Source: Brotaphodocola faecis
GTDB taxonomy: Bacteria; Bacillota; Clostridia; Lachnospirales; Lachnospiraceae
Direction: 5' to 3'
Length of the DNA stretch: 64,000 bases
Assembly (NCBI RefSeq): GCF_040096075.1
Contig: NZ_JBBMFJ010000021.1
Span: 1-64,000 of the forward strand
This document shows, in pieces, positions 7,375 through 16,605 of this stretch (positions within the stretch are counted from its first letter, which is position 1; each line of letters starts with the position of its first letter). The notes beneath the pieces were generated by a model that worked only from the letters and a program-made list of their open reading frames with translations, was not told the DNA's origin and ran no database searches. A program made the position numbers and the translations under genes.

Positions 7375-8565
7375 TTATTTCAGACGGTCCAGAATGGAGT
7401 ATCCGATGGTGCCCTCCGGCATCTTCACGCCGAAATCATCGGCAATGGTTGCTCCGATGATGGCGAAGGTGTCGGTCTCCGGCAGCTCTCCGCTTTCCTT
7501 GAATGCCTTGGAGTATGCAAGGAACGGGACACGCTCGCGGGTGTGGTCGGTTCCGGTGTAGGTCGGGTCATTTCCGTGGTCCGCGGTGATGATGAGAAGA
7601 TCATCTTCCCGCAGAGTGTCGAGCAGTACGCCCAGATTCACATCGAATTTCTCAATCTCCTGCGCGTAGCCGGACGGATTTCTCCGATGGCCCCACAGGG
7701 CATCGAAGTCGACCAGGTTCACAAAGCAGAGACCGTGGAAGTCTTTCTTTGCCACGTCGATGGTCTGCTCCATGCCATGCACGGAGCTCTTGGACTTGTA
7801 AGCCTCGGTGATGCCCTCTCCTACAAAGATATCATTGATCTTTCCGATGGAAATGACATCATATCCTGCATCCTTTAACGCATTCAGCGCAGTCGGCCCG
7901 AAGGGCTTTAACGCATAGTCGTGGCGGTTGCTGGTGCGCTTGAATTCGCCCTTCTTTTTGCCCACATATGGTCTGGCAATGACACGGCCAACCTTCCACT
8001 CGTCCTTCATGGTGAGCTCTCTGGCAATTTCACAGCAGCGGTACAGCTCGTCAAGGCCAAAGGTCTCCTCGTTGCCGCAGATCTGCAGAACGGAATCCGC
8101 AGAGGTATACACGATCATATGGCCGGTGGCAATCTCCTCTTCTGCCAGCTCATCCAGAATCTCGGTACCGCTGGCACTCTTGTTTCCGATGACTTTATGT
8201 CCGGTGCGCTTCTCCAGCTCTTTGATGAGTTCCGGCGGGAATCCATGCTCGGTGAAGGTCTGAAACGGCTTTTTCACCTCCAGGCCCATCATCTCCCAGT
8301 GTCCGGTCATGGTGTCTTTGCCAAGGCTCTTCTCACGCAGCTTGCCATAATAGCCCAGTGCCTTTTCCACCGGAGTCACCTGTTTGAGCGGGGTCAGATT
8401 CGCCATTCCAAGCTTCTGAAGATTCGGAATGGTAAAGGTATCAACAGACTCCGAAATGTGTCCCAGTGTGTTCACGCCAATATCACCGAAATTGGCAGAA
8501 TCCGGCATGGCTCCCACTCCAAGGGAATCCATGACTACTACAAATACACGTTTAAACTTCTCCAT
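7375..8565 (-). CDS. deoB: Phosphopentomutase
   Basis: DeoB interconverts ribose- or deoxyribose-1-phosphate and the 5-phosphate, linking the phosphorylases to DeoC and the pentose pathway. The 396-residue protein is of the alkaline-phosphatase superfamily. It starts FKRVFVVVMDSLGVGAMPD (metal-binding Asp and the Ser/Thr region), contains KDTMTGHWE (phosphorylated Thr), and ends with the metal sites LVDFDALWGHRRN and ITADHGNDPTYTGTDHTRE. The ATG at 8565 follows GGAG and lies 10 bp after the cdd stop; the longer frame from 8637 would overlap cdd. It is the last catabolic gene of the operon. Confidence 0.97.
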   Translation of the reverse strand: MEKFKRVFVVVMDSLGVGAMPDSANFGDIGVNTLGHISESVDTFTIPNLQKLGMANLTPLKQVTPVEKALGYYGKLREKSLGKDTMTGHWEMMGLEVKKPFQTFTEHGFPPELIKELEKRTGHKVIGNKSASGTEILDELAEEEIATGHMIVYTSADSVLQICGNEETFGLDELYRCCEIARELTMKDEWKVGRVIARPYVGKKKGEFKRTSNRHDYALKPFGPTALNALKDAGYDVISIGKINDIFVGEGITEAYKSKSSVHGMEQTIDVAKKDFHGLCFVNLVDFDALWGHRRNPSGYAQEIEKFDVNLGVLLDTLREDDLLIITADHGNDPTYTGTDHTRERVPFLAYSKAFKESGELPETDTFAIIGATIADDFGVKMPEGTIGYSILDRLK

Positions 8566-8575
8566 GTCATGCTCC

Positions 8576-9004
8576 TTACTTGAGATTATTCGGCCCAAAA
8601 CCAAGCGGCAGCAGTTCTTTGAGCGTAAAGATCTCATACTGCTCTTTCGATGTTGCCAGAATGATCTGGAACTCCTCCGGGTTACAGAACTCCATCATGA
8701 CCTGACGACACACGCCGCAGGGAGCCGCGTACTCCTTTAACTCCTTGTTCATGCCGCCCACCACGCAGATGGCATCAAATTCCAGCACGCCCTCACTGAC
8801 TGCCTGAAAGAACGCGGTGCGCTCCGCGCAGTTGCTTGGGGTATAACCTGCGTTTTCGATGTTGCAGCCGCCGTAAACGGTTCCGTTTTTAGCTAACAGC
8901 GCCGCTCCCACATGAAAGTGGGAATACGGCACATAGGAATAATCCATCATGCTGATGGCCTTACCGATCAGCGCTTCAATCTGATCTTTTTCCAGTTTCT
9001 TCAT
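8576..9004 (-). CDS. cdd: Cytidine deaminase
   Basis: Cdd deaminates cytidine and deoxycytidine to the uridine forms, feeding uridine phosphorylase. The 142-residue protein has the homotetrameric-type zinc site: NCAER (Cys plus catalytic Glu) and PCGVCRQ (two Cys ligands), together with the CNIENAGY substrate loop. The ATG at 9004 is preferred to the adjacent TTG at 9007. It lies between deoC (59 bp upstream) and deoB (10 bp downstream) in the nucleoside operon. Confidence 0.96.
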   Translation of the reverse strand: MKKLEKDQIEALIGKAISMMDYSYVPYSHFHVGAALLAKNGTVYGGCNIENAGYTPSNCAERTAFFQAVSEGVLEFDAICVVGGMNKELKEYAAPCGVCRQVMMEFCNPEEFQIILATSKEQYEIFTLKELLPLGFGPNNLK

Positions 9005-9063
9005 CAATCCTAAACTCCTTTATTGCCCTGTGGATCAGCATCACTTCCGTGACAGATCCACAA

Positions 9064-9729
9064 TTAATATCCGGTTGCCTCTTCCTGCTTCACCAGCTTA
9101 ATGATGCGGCTGGTTCCCAGGCGGTCAGCGCCCAGAGAGAGGAACTTTTCTGCGTCAGCCAGGGAAGAAATGCCGCCTGCTGCCTTCATCTTCACATTCG
9201 GTCCGATGTGCTCGGAGAACAGCTTGATATCCTCAAAGGTTGCTCCTGCTTTGGAAAATCCGGTGGAGGTCTTGATGTAATCTGCTCCTGCTTTCGTTAC
9301 CACCTCGCACATGCGGATTTTCTCTTCATCGGTTAAAAGACAGGTCTCAATGATAACTTTCAGAATTTTGGAACCGCATGCCTTTTTCAGGGTGCGGATT
9401 TCCTCCTCAATGCAGTCAAACCTGCCGTCTTTCGCCCAGCCGATGTTGATGACCATATCAATCTCATCCGCGCCGTTGGCCAGAGCGTCCTTGGTCTCAA
9501 ACTCTTTGGCTGCTGTGGTCATATAACCATTTGGGAAACCGATAACGGTGCAGACTGCCATCTTATCCTGCACATACTCCTTTGCCTGTTTTACATAGGA
9601 CGGCGGAATGCAGACGGAAGCGGTTCCGTATGCCACAGCGTCATCGCAGATCTGTTTGATTTCTGCCCAGGTTGCGGTCTGGGTCAGCAGTGTATGGTCC
9701 ACATGTTTTAAAATTTTTTTCTCGTTCAT
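9064..9729 (-). CDS. deoC: Deoxyribose-phosphate aldolase
   Basis: DeoC cleaves 2-deoxyribose-5-phosphate to acetaldehyde and glyceraldehyde-3-phosphate, the exit step of deoxynucleoside breakdown. The 221-residue class I aldolase starts with KHVDHTLL and has the Schiff-base lysine region DYIKTSTGF and the second conserved lysine in MKAAGGI. A C-terminal GTS phosphate-binding segment is also visible. Acetaldehyde produced here would be reduced to ethanol or oxidised to acetyl-CoA elsewhere. It lies between deoD and cdd. Confidence 0.97.
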   Translation of the reverse strand: MNEKKILKHVDHTLLTQTATWAEIKQICDDAVAYGTASVCIPPSYVKQAKEYVQDKMAVCTVIGFPNGYMTTAAKEFETKDALANGADEIDMVINIGWAKDGRFDCIEEEIRTLKKACGSKILKVIIETCLLTDEEKIRMCEVVTKAGADYIKTSTGFSKAGATFEDIKLFSEHIGPNVKMKAAGGISSLADAEKFLSLGADRLGTSRIIKLVKQEEATGY

Positions 9730-9793
9730 TGTATGAATTTCCCTTCTGTTTTATCCTGTCGGATTCTTCGAATCCATTTCTTTAACGGCGTTA

Positions 9794-10504
9794 TTACGCC
9801 AGTTCCAGTGCGATCTCCATCATCTTACGGAAGCCAAGCTGACGGTCCTCTGCGCTCAAGTGCTCATTGGTATAAAGATGATCGGAAATGGTCAGCATGC
9901 AGAGTGCCTTCTTTCCGGCCTTTGCCGCGTTCATGTAAAGCGCTGCCGCCTCCATCTCCACAGCCAGAACGCCCATGCCACGCCACAAATCGTTGACATT
10001 GCCCATGGCGTTGTAGAATACATCGGAGGAAAGCACATTGCCTACGACCACGTTGGTTCCCTGGCGTTTTGCGGTCTCGACCGCGCGGTTTAACAGCTCA
10101 TAATCCGCAATCGGCGCAAAAGTTCCCGGAAGTCCGTACTGGTATGCGTAATTGGAATCGGTGCAGGCACCCATGCCAATCACGACATCCATCAGCTTCA
10201 TGTGATCCTGCAGGGCACCTGCGGAACCAATGCGGATGATCTGGTCTACATCGTAGAAGTTAAAAAGCTCATAGGAATAGATTCCGATGGACGGCATTCC
10301 CATTCCGCCACCCATAACAGAAATCTCTTTTCCCTTGTAGGTTCCGGTATAGCCGAACATATTGCGGACCGCGGTCACCTGTCTCGGGTTTTCCAGATAG
10401 GTCTCCGCAATGTACTTTGCCCGCAGCGGATCTCCCGGCATCAGTACGGTTTTGGCGAAATCGCCGGCTTTGGCACTGTTATGCGCAGTTGGTGTATTTG
10501 TCAT
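9794..10504 (-). CDS. deoD: Purine-nucleoside phosphorylase (DeoD type)
   Basis: This enzyme splits purine (deoxy)nucleosides with phosphate to base and pentose-1-phosphate. The 236-residue, hexameric-type protein has VLMPGDPLRAK (phosphate site), GGGMGMPS, an SAGAL segment, and the EMEAAALY motif with the ribose-binding Met-Glu. The catalytic aspartate lies in TISDHLYT. The ATG at 10504 has AAGGAGAAGG ahead of it, and the family N-terminus begins there; the in-frame start at 10531 is rejected. It follows the second permease gene by about 100 bp, a gap that holds a hairpin (10547-10587). Confidence 0.96.
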   Translation of the reverse strand: MTNTPTAHNSAKAGDFAKTVLMPGDPLRAKYIAETYLENPRQVTAVRNMFGYTGTYKGKEISVMGGGMGMPSIGIYSYELFNFYDVDQIIRIGSAGALQDHMKLMDVVIGMGACTDSNYAYQYGLPGTFAPIADYELLNRAVETAKRQGTNVVVGNVLSSDVFYNAMGNVNDLWRGMGVLAVEMEAAALYMNAAKAGKKALCMLTISDHLYTNEHLSAEDRQLGFRKMMEIALELA

Positions 10505-10546
10505 AATTTTCCTTCTCCTTTTCTTCCCCATAAAGATTTAGTTTTT

Positions 10547-10587
10547 TCAGGCCTGCACCCACGGACACGCCGCAGAGACAGACCTGA
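10547..10587 (-). other. Intercistronic hairpin between permease and deoD
   Basis: TCAGGTCTG pairs with CAGGCCTGA over about nine to ten base pairs including G-U, with a loop of about 21 bases. On the minus strand it is followed by A residues rather than T, so it is not a standard terminator. It could set RNA processing or stability between the transport and enzyme halves of the operon. Confidence 0.45.
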
Positions 10588-10608
10588 ATCAGTTTTAAAA
10601 GAACATTT

Positions 10609-11544
10609 TTATTTGGATTTTACAAAGATCTTGCCGTTTGCGGCCGGTGTATGTGCCTTGCCGACAAACAGAACCAGGGCCACAATGGTTACCACGTACG
10701 GGATCATGGAGATCAGGTTCGGGGATACCAGATTGCTCTGGGCTGCCAGGGATTTGATACCGCTGCACAGGCCAAAGAGCAGGCATGCCTTGGTTGCGCC
10801 CTCCGGCGAGAACTTACCGAAGATAACCGCTGCGATCGCGATGAAGCCCTGGCCCACGATAACGCTCGGACGGAACTGGTTGATGGTTGCCAGGGTTACG
10901 AAGGCTCCGCCCAGGCCTGCCAGGAAGCCGGACAGGATCACACAGGTGTAACGCACTTTGTAAACATCAATACCCAGAGACTCGCATGCCTCCGGATGCT
11001 CTCCAACTGCTCTTAAGTGAGCGCCGAATTTGGTCTTGTAGAACACAAACCAGCAGACAAATGCCAGTACAAATACAAGATAAGCAACCGCGTATACGTT
11101 CAGAACATTGTTCCAGAAGGAACCGGTCGAGAACACGCCCTCAAACAGCTTCGGCAGCTTGCAGCTCGGATCCATGGCCGGGGTATCGGATGAGTTGTTG
11201 TACATGGCCTTGCAGAGGAACAGTGCCAGGCCAGGTCCAAGGAAATTGATAGCCGTACCGGCAATGGTCTGGTCCGCATGGCAGGAAATACATGCGTAAG
11301 CATGGATGAGTCCAAACAGGGCACCTGCCAGACCGGCACAAAGGAACGCGATCCAGCCGTTTCCGGTGGTCAGTCCCATAACTGCTCCGGTGAAGGCGCC
11401 AATGGTCATCATGCCCTCAATACCGATGTTGACAACTCCGCTTCGCTCGGAGAAGCAGGAGCCAAGAGCCGCAAGAAGAAGCGGCGGCGTTGCGATCAGG
11501 GTCGCATTGATCAGAAGACCAAGGTCTTTTATTAATTCATTCAT
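10609..11544 (-). CDS. Nucleoside ABC transporter permease (NupQ/YufQ type)
   Basis: The 311-residue polytopic protein belongs to the branched-chain/BMP-associated permease family. It has an N-terminal ATPPLLLAALGSCFSERSGVVNIGIEGMM segment, which is split here only for reading, and the EAA-like cytoplasmic loop GEHPEACESLGIDVYKVR. About eight to nine membrane segments are visible. With the ATPase and the other permease it should form a BMP-lipoprotein-dependent nucleoside importer like Bacillus NupNOPQ. Its start is one base past the stop of the preceding permease gene, giving tight coupling. Confidence 0.93.
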   Translation of the reverse strand: MNELIKDLGLLINATLIATPPLLLAALGSCFSERSGVVNIGIEGMMTIGAFTGAVMGLTTGNGWIAFLCAGLAGALFGLIHAYACISCHADQTIAGTAINFLGPGLALFLCKAMYNNSSDTPAMDPSCKLPKLFEGVFSTGSFWNNVLNVYAVAYLVFVLAFVCWFVFYKTKFGAHLRAVGEHPEACESLGIDVYKVRYTCVILSGFLAGLGGAFVTLATINQFRPSVIVGQGFIAIAAVIFGKFSPEGATKACLLFGLCSGIKSLAAQSNLVSPNLISMIPYVVTIVALVLFVGKAHTPAANGKIFVKSK

Positions 11545-11545
11545 C

Positions 11546-12613
11546 TTACTTTGCCTCCTTCTTCTTTGCTGTCTTTAGGACAAAATACTTAAACACATGG
11601 GCAATCGCGATCAGGAGAACTACGCATCCCATGATGATATCGACTACCTCAGACGGTGCTTTTACAATACTCAGCTTGGATCCGCCGTACTTCATGGCAC
11701 CGTAGAACAGGCCGGAGAAAATACAGCCGATCGGGTTAGAGGAACCGATCAGGGCAACGGTAATGCCTTCGAAACCAAAACCTTCCTGTCCCGCAAACTG
11801 GCTTAAACGTCCGGACATACCCAGAACCTGGACTGCTCCGCCAAGACCGGATAACAGGCCGGAAATGCCAAGTGCAGTCAGGATGGACTTATTGGCATCG
11901 ATGCCGCCGTACTCTGCGGCACTGCTGTTGAAGCCTACTGCTTTTAACTTATAACCCAGAGTAGTCTTCTCGATGATGATCCAGATCACGATAGCCGCGA
12001 TCACTGCCAGTACAAAGCCCCAGTGCGCGCTGCTGCAGCCAAGGGCGTTGCGCATGCCCTCCGGAAGAAGCAGTCTTGCGGAAGCCGCGATATCCTGGGT
12101 AGCCTCGGTCTTATCACGATGGAGGAACGGCAGGTTTACCGTATAGTTGGATAAGTAGAAGGCAATCCAGTTGAACATGATGAAGGACAGCACCTCATGG
12201 ATGCCGCGCTTTACTTTCAGGACACCTACGATCAGGGACCAGATGCAGCCTGCTGCCGCTGCAGCCACCAGGCATACCAGCGCGTGGATTCCAGCCGGAA
12301 GCTTTAACGTAACACCCAGGATACATGCTACCAGGCCGCCGATAACGAACTGGCCCTCTGCACCAATGTTAAACAAACCGGTACGGAAGGAGAACGCTAC
12401 ACTAAGACCGGTAAAGATCAGCGGAGCTGCGTAAACCAGGGTCCATACCAGATACTTCGGTTTGCTGAAAATACTGCTGAAGAGCTTTCCGTAAGCCACA
12501 GCCGGGCTGATGCCCGCGATGGTTAAGAAGATGGCTCCTACCAAAAAACCAATGACGATCGCAATGATGGTGTAGAGTACATTGTTTTCGAGAATACTTT
12601 TCTTCTTATTCAT
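11546..12613 (-). CDS. Nucleoside ABC transporter permease (NupP/YufP type)
   Basis: The 355-residue polytopic protein is the larger permease of a BMP-type importer. It has the conserved FRTGLFNIGAEGQF motif, an FIMFNWIAFYLSNY segment and the loop GYKLKAVGFNSSAAEYGGI. About ten membrane segments are visible. Its start overlaps the end of the ATPase gene by eight bases, and the second permease follows after one base, so ATPase and permeases are one translational unit. Confidence 0.93.
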   Translation of the reverse strand: MNKKKSILENNVLYTIIAIVIGFLVGAIFLTIAGISPAVAYGKLFSSIFSKPKYLVWTLVYAAPLIFTGLSVAFSFRTGLFNIGAEGQFVIGGLVACILGVTLKLPAGIHALVCLVAAAAAGCIWSLIVGVLKVKRGIHEVLSFIMFNWIAFYLSNYTVNLPFLHRDKTEATQDIAASARLLLPEGMRNALGCSSAHWGFVLAVIAAIVIWIIIEKTTLGYKLKAVGFNSSAAEYGGIDANKSILTALGISGLLSGLGGAVQVLGMSGRLSQFAGQEGFGFEGITVALIGSSNPIGCIFSGLFYGAMKYGGSKLSIVKAPSEVVDIIMGCVVLLIAIAHVFKYFVLKTAKKKEAK

Positions 12614-14153
12614 TTGTCTTCTTTCCTCCTGCCATCATAAATCCGAGTTCCTTCTCATCTGCGTTCCTGCCCGGTACGCTTCCTGTGATCTGGCCGTCAA
12701 AGATAACCTCAATGCGGTCAGACAGGCTCATGATCTCGTCCAGCTCGAAAGAAACCAGCAGTACCGCACGGTTCTTATTGCGCTGCTCTACCAGGTACTT
12801 GTGTACGAACTCAATTGCGCCGACATCCAGTCCACGGGTTGGGTTTACCGCGATCAGCAGATCCTTGTCATTGGTTACCTCGCGGGCAATGATGACCTTC
12901 TGCTGGTTACCGCCGGACAGAGTTCCGGACGGAGCCTCTGCGCAGCCGCGCGGGCGCACATCGAATTTTTCGATCAGATCCAGCGTGTGCTCTTTGATGG
13001 CCTTCCGGTCCAGAATGCCGTGTTTTGAATACGGTGCTTCCTCAAAGTGCTGCAGGATCAGGTTGTCCTCGTTGGAAAATTCCAGAATCAATCCGTGCTT
13101 CTGACGGTCAGCCGGAATACTGGAAATGCCGTTGTCAAAGGTCTCCTTCGGAGTCTTGTTGAAGACATCTTTACCCAGCATGGTGATGGTGCCGGATTCT
13201 GCCTTTCGAAGACCCGTCAGAATCTCCACCAGCTCAGTCTGTCCGTTTCCATCGACACCGGCCAGACCTACGATCTCGCCCTTTCTGACATCCAGGTGGA
13301 AGCCCTTTAAGATCTCAACGCCGCGGTAATCCTTTGCATGCAGATCCTCCACATGCAGAACCACCTCGCCGGCTTCCTGGTCTTTCTTGTCTACCTTAAA
13401 GTTAACATCACGGCCTACCATCATGGCTGCCAGCGCGTTTTCATCGACATCGGCCACTTTGACGGTCTGGATGTATTTACCCTGGCGGATGATGGTGCAG
13501 TTATCGGAAGATGCGGTGATCTCTTTTAACTTGTGGGTAATGAGGATGACACTCTTGCCATCTGCGGTCAGGTTGGAGATAATCTCCATCAGGCCCTCGA
13601 TCTCCTGCGGAGTCAGGGATGCGGTCGGCTCGTCCAGGATCAGGGTCTCCGCGCCGCGGTACAGCACCTTCAGGATCTCCACACGCTGCTGCATGCCAAC
13701 GGAGATATCCTCTACCTTTGCGTCCGGATCTACCTTCATGCCGTAGCGCTCAGACAGCTCCATGACCTTTTTCTTCGCAGTTTCCTTGTCCACGCTCAGA
13801 CCCTTGACCGGCTCCATGCCCAGAATGATGTTCTCGGTTACCGTAAAGGGCTGAATCAGCATGAAATGCTGGTGTACCATACCGATTCCGATATCAATGG
13901 CATCCTTCGGGCTGTTAAAATGAACCTCTTTCTCATTGATAAAGATCTGTCCGCTGGTCGGTTTGTACAGTCCGCAGAGTACGTTCATCATGGTACTCTT
14001 TCCGGCTCCGTTCTCACCTAAGATTGCGTGCACCTCTCCTTTGTGCACCGTCAGGTTGATATGGTCATTCGCGGTAAAGTCGCCAAATTTCTTGACGATG
14101 TCTTTCATCTGGATTACAACTTTACTCTCATCCATATGGCTTATTCTTGCCAC
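12606..14153 (-). CDS. Nucleoside ABC transporter ATPase with two nucleotide-binding domains (NupO/YufO type)
   Basis: The 515-residue protein carries two ABC domains. The first has Walker A GENGAGKST, signature ISVGMQQRVEIL and Walker B LILDEPTASL. The second has the degenerate P-loop typical of sugar/nucleoside double ATPases (LAGVDGNGQTEL), signature LSGGNQQKVI and IAVNPTRGLDVG instead of a standard Walker B. It powers nucleoside uptake with the two permeases that follow. A GTG start at 14153 sits eight bases after AGGAGGG; an ATG at 14135 is the alternative. Confidence 0.94.
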   Translation of the reverse strand: MARISHMDESKVVIQMKDIVKKFGDFTANDHINLTVHKGEVHAILGENGAGKSTMMNVLCGLYKPTSGQIFINEKEVHFNSPKDAIDIGIGMVHQHFMLIQPFTVTENIILGMEPVKGLSVDKETAKKKVMELSERYGMKVDPDAKVEDISVGMQQRVEILKVLYRGAETLILDEPTASLTPQEIEGLMEIISNLTADGKSVILITHKLKEITASSDNCTIIRQGKYIQTVKVADVDENALAAMMVGRDVNFKVDKKDQEAGEVVLHVEDLHAKDYRGVEILKGFHLDVRKGEIVGLAGVDGNGQTELVEILTGLRKAESGTITMLGKDVFNKTPKETFDNGISSIPADRQKHGLILEFSNEDNLILQHFEEAPYSKHGILDRKAIKEHTLDLIEKFDVRPRGCAEAPSGTLSGGNQQKVIIAREVTNDKDLLIAVNPTRGLDVGAIEFVHKYLVEQRNKNRAVLLVSFELDEIMSLSDRIEVIFDGQITGSVPGRNADEKELGFMMAGGKKTNE

Positions 14154-14182
14154 GGCTTGGTCCCTCCTGTATTTTCTTTTAT

Positions 14183-15025
14183 TTAGATCAGAATGATATT
14201 CTGGAAACCTTTTTCCCTCAATATATCTGCCAGATATGCCAGGTACTTCTGGCCCGGCACCTGGAAATGGGAATACTGCTCCCGCACGCCCATCGGACGA
14301 TAGGCAATGATCTTAATCCAGATATCTCCGTATTCCAGATACGGCGCCAGGAAATCTCCCATCTCCCGGATGCTTTTTTCGGTGTCGTAAAGATCCGGCA
14401 CAATGACGGCCCGCACCTCATAAAGCTTTCCGGTTCTTGCCAGATAATCCGCGTTTTTCAGCACCATCTCATTGGTAACACCTGCTACCTTTACATGCTC
14501 CGATGCCTCAAAGGCCTTGATGTCCAGCATAACACCGTCCGACACTTCCATGAGTTCCGGATACTGCTCAAACGGAATCATGCCGTTGCTGTCAATCAGC
14601 GTGCCCAGACTGTCTTTTCTGGCCAGGCGGAACAGTTCTGTCAGAAATTCCGGCCAGAGCATGCACTCGCCGCCGGAAACGCTGATGCCCCGGATAAACG
14701 GGATCTGCTTTTTCACGCGGGCATACACTTCCTCCGGCGTCATCTCGCAGGTACGCGGGGAACTGTCATGGGGACAGACATGAATGCAGGTATCACACTG
14801 CACGCATTTGGATGGCTCAAACACTACTTTTCCATCCTCTCCCACAGACAGCGCACCCACCGGACACTGCTTCACACAGACGCCGCACTGCACGCACAGC
14901 TTTCTGGTCTCCGGATTGTGACAGTATTTGCAGTCAATGTTACAGCCCTGCAAAAAGATGGCCGTCCGGTTTCCCGGACCATCCACACTGCTGAATGGAA
15001 TGATCCGGTTTACCACTGCTTTCAT
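14183..15025 (-). CDS. yjjW: YjjW-type glycyl radical enzyme activase (radical SAM)
   Basis: The 280-residue protein has a radical-SAM cluster motif CNIDCKYC (Cys28, Cys32, Cys35). It is followed by two ferredoxin-type 4Fe-4S motifs (CVQCGVCVKQCP and CVQCDTCIHVCP), the layout of glycyl radical enzyme activases other than PflA. GISVSGGECMLWPEF is the conserved SAM-binding GGE segment. It would abstract a hydrogen from the glycine of the YjjI-type enzyme encoded directly upstream (stop and start one base apart). In Escherichia coli the yjjW-yjjI pair lies beside deoCABD; here the pair sits inside a deo-nup operon. The name is by that context and family resemblance. Confidence 0.9.
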   Translation of the reverse strand: MKAVVNRIIPFSSVDGPGNRTAIFLQGCNIDCKYCHNPETRKLCVQCGVCVKQCPVGALSVGEDGKVVFEPSKCVQCDTCIHVCPHDSSPRTCEMTPEEVYARVKKQIPFIRGISVSGGECMLWPEFLTELFRLARKDSLGTLIDSNGMIPFEQYPELMEVSDGVMLDIKAFEASEHVKVAGVTNEMVLKNADYLARTGKLYEVRAVIVPDLYDTEKSIREMGDFLAPYLEYGDIWIKIIAYRPMGVREQYSHFQVPGQKYLAYLADILREKGFQNIILI

Positions 15026-16570
15026 TTAGCGCACCTTTCTTTCCAGAATGTGGCCGTTTCTTGCAGCGCCAAGTCCCAGTGCGGTAGTATCCTGAAGCAC
15101 AGCCTCGCCGCCTGCCAGTTTCTCCAGCTCAGAACGCTTTACCAGATAACCGGTTACACGGATCACGTCGCTGTCGCTGGAGTAGAAGGACAGGTAACGC
15201 AGATCCATCTTAAAGGAGCCTTTGATGATATCCAGCACATACTCCGGATTTCTGTGTACGGTCATGTCGATCGGGAAGATATCACCGGTACCGGAGGTAA
15301 AATATTTGTGGAATTTCTTTAATACATTCAGCTGGTCGATGAGCTCGTCCGGCTCCTCACCGATCGGGATTCTGGTACCCGGAGTTACATTCTCGTCTTC
15401 CGCCAGACCCACCTGCGCGTGAAGCAGGAAGTGTCCACCGGTTCCCTCACAGTATTTGTTCTTGTGGTTTAAGTTAAACTCCTTGATGATCTCCATGATC
15501 TCAACGCCCAGGTTGTTGGCATTTTCATCGTGGCCGAAGCGTCCCTGAATTCCCTCCTTCTCAAAGAGGATGTTAACGCAGTCTGCCAGGCCTACCAGAC
15601 CATACATACTGGAGAAGCGGTCTCTGTGGATAAAGCCCTCTTTGGCCAGGAAGTTGTTCTCAAAGAATCCGCTCTCTTCCACCTCAAATTTGATTCTCGC
15701 ATCCATGTAGCGTGCCATGATGTCCAGAACATACGGAAGCTCACGCTCCTTAAAGTCCTGAATGTTCTTCGCGCGCTTCGCGATGTTGCCCAGCACCAGA
15801 CGACACAGGGTGTAAGCGCCGCCGCCAAGTAAAAGGCCGTTGTAGCAGCTTGCGATCACGTAATTCTCACCCAGCTCGCTCTTGAACATCTTGTGGTTTG
15901 CGAAGCTCGGCTTTGCGCTGTGCATTGCGCAGTCGATGGCTTTCAGCGCGAAATCATCCGGAGTGATGTCTTCATCGTACTTGAAGCTTAAGTTCGGAAC
16001 AGCGTTCTCCAGCTCTTTCTCAGCCTCTAAAAGCAGACGTCCTGCCTTGGTATCACGCGGCCCGATGTTTGCGTGGGAGAAAGAATCCAGAATGGTACGG
16101 TCCATCTGGGTGAGGAACAGCTTCAGCATCTTCTTTGCCTGTGCCTCATCTACCGTGTCGATGTACGGCTCTAACAGTTCATCTAACTGGCCCACATAGA
16201 CCGGATAGTTGGTAACACTCGGTACATGCTTGTAAAAGATCATCAGGCTGTTTAATGCTTCGTACAGATCGGTTGGCGGGTCCAGCTGGAGGAATTTGCT
16301 TCCCTCTTTTAAAAACTTTGCGTAGTCCGGGATGATATAACGCGGACGCATCGGCGCATGGCCTTCAGACAGATCGCAGATGCACTTGCGGTCGATCGGC
16401 ACATTTAACAGTTCATCCAGACCTTCCGGAAGATCCAGCACTTCCATGAGAGAATCTGCCTGGTTTGCAAGACAGGTCAGCTTCTGCTCATGGGTCAGAG
16501 TTGCACTCTCAATGATTTCCAGAATATTTTTTCTTGTTTCGTTGACCCTTTCCATAGAAATGTCACGCAT
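15026..16570 (-). CDS. yjjI: YjjI-family glycyl radical enzyme, reaction unknown
   Basis: The 514-residue protein matches the length of the YjjI (DUF3029) family, clearly shorter than pyruvate formate-lyase or diol dehydratases (about 760-850). The radical glycine is in VIRVTGYLV (Gly474), and the likely thiyl-radical cysteine is Cys242 in the segment IASCYNGLLLGGG. The substrate is not known. Its position between uridine phosphorylase and the activase in a nucleoside catabolic operon suggests a substrate derived from a nucleoside or (deoxy)ribose. The enzyme must act anaerobically because glycyl radicals are cleaved by oxygen. Start ATG follows GGAGG. Confidence 0.9.
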   Translation of the reverse strand: MRDISMERVNETRKNILEIIESATLTHEQKLTCLANQADSLMEVLDLPEGLDELLNVPIDRKCICDLSEGHAPMRPRYIIPDYAKFLKEGSKFLQLDPPTDLYEALNSLMIFYKHVPSVTNYPVYVGQLDELLEPYIDTVDEAQAKKMLKLFLTQMDRTILDSFSHANIGPRDTKAGRLLLEAEKELENAVPNLSFKYDEDITPDDFALKAIDCAMHSAKPSFANHKMFKSELGENYVIASCYNGLLLGGGAYTLCRLVLGNIAKRAKNIQDFKERELPYVLDIMARYMDARIKFEVEESGFFENNFLAKEGFIHRDRFSSMYGLVGLADCVNILFEKEGIQGRFGHDENANNLGVEIMEIIKEFNLNHKNKYCEGTGGHFLLHAQVGLAEDENVTPGTRIPIGEEPDELIDQLNVLKKFHKYFTSGTGDIFPIDMTVHRNPEYVLDIIKGSFKMDLRYLSFYSSDSDVIRVTGYLVKRSELEKLAGGEAVLQDTTALGLGAARNGHILERKVR

Positions 16571-16605
16571 AATAACAACTTCCTCCTCTATGATGTATGC
16601 GAATA

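Noticed and set aside
7921..8583. Plus-strand open frame (220 codons) opposite deoB
   Set aside because: Shadow of deoB, which is complete on the minus strand.
14147..15322. Long plus-strand open frame (391 codons)
   Set aside because: It lies antisense to yjjW and yjjI, has no family features, and is explained by the codon bias of the genes on the other strand.
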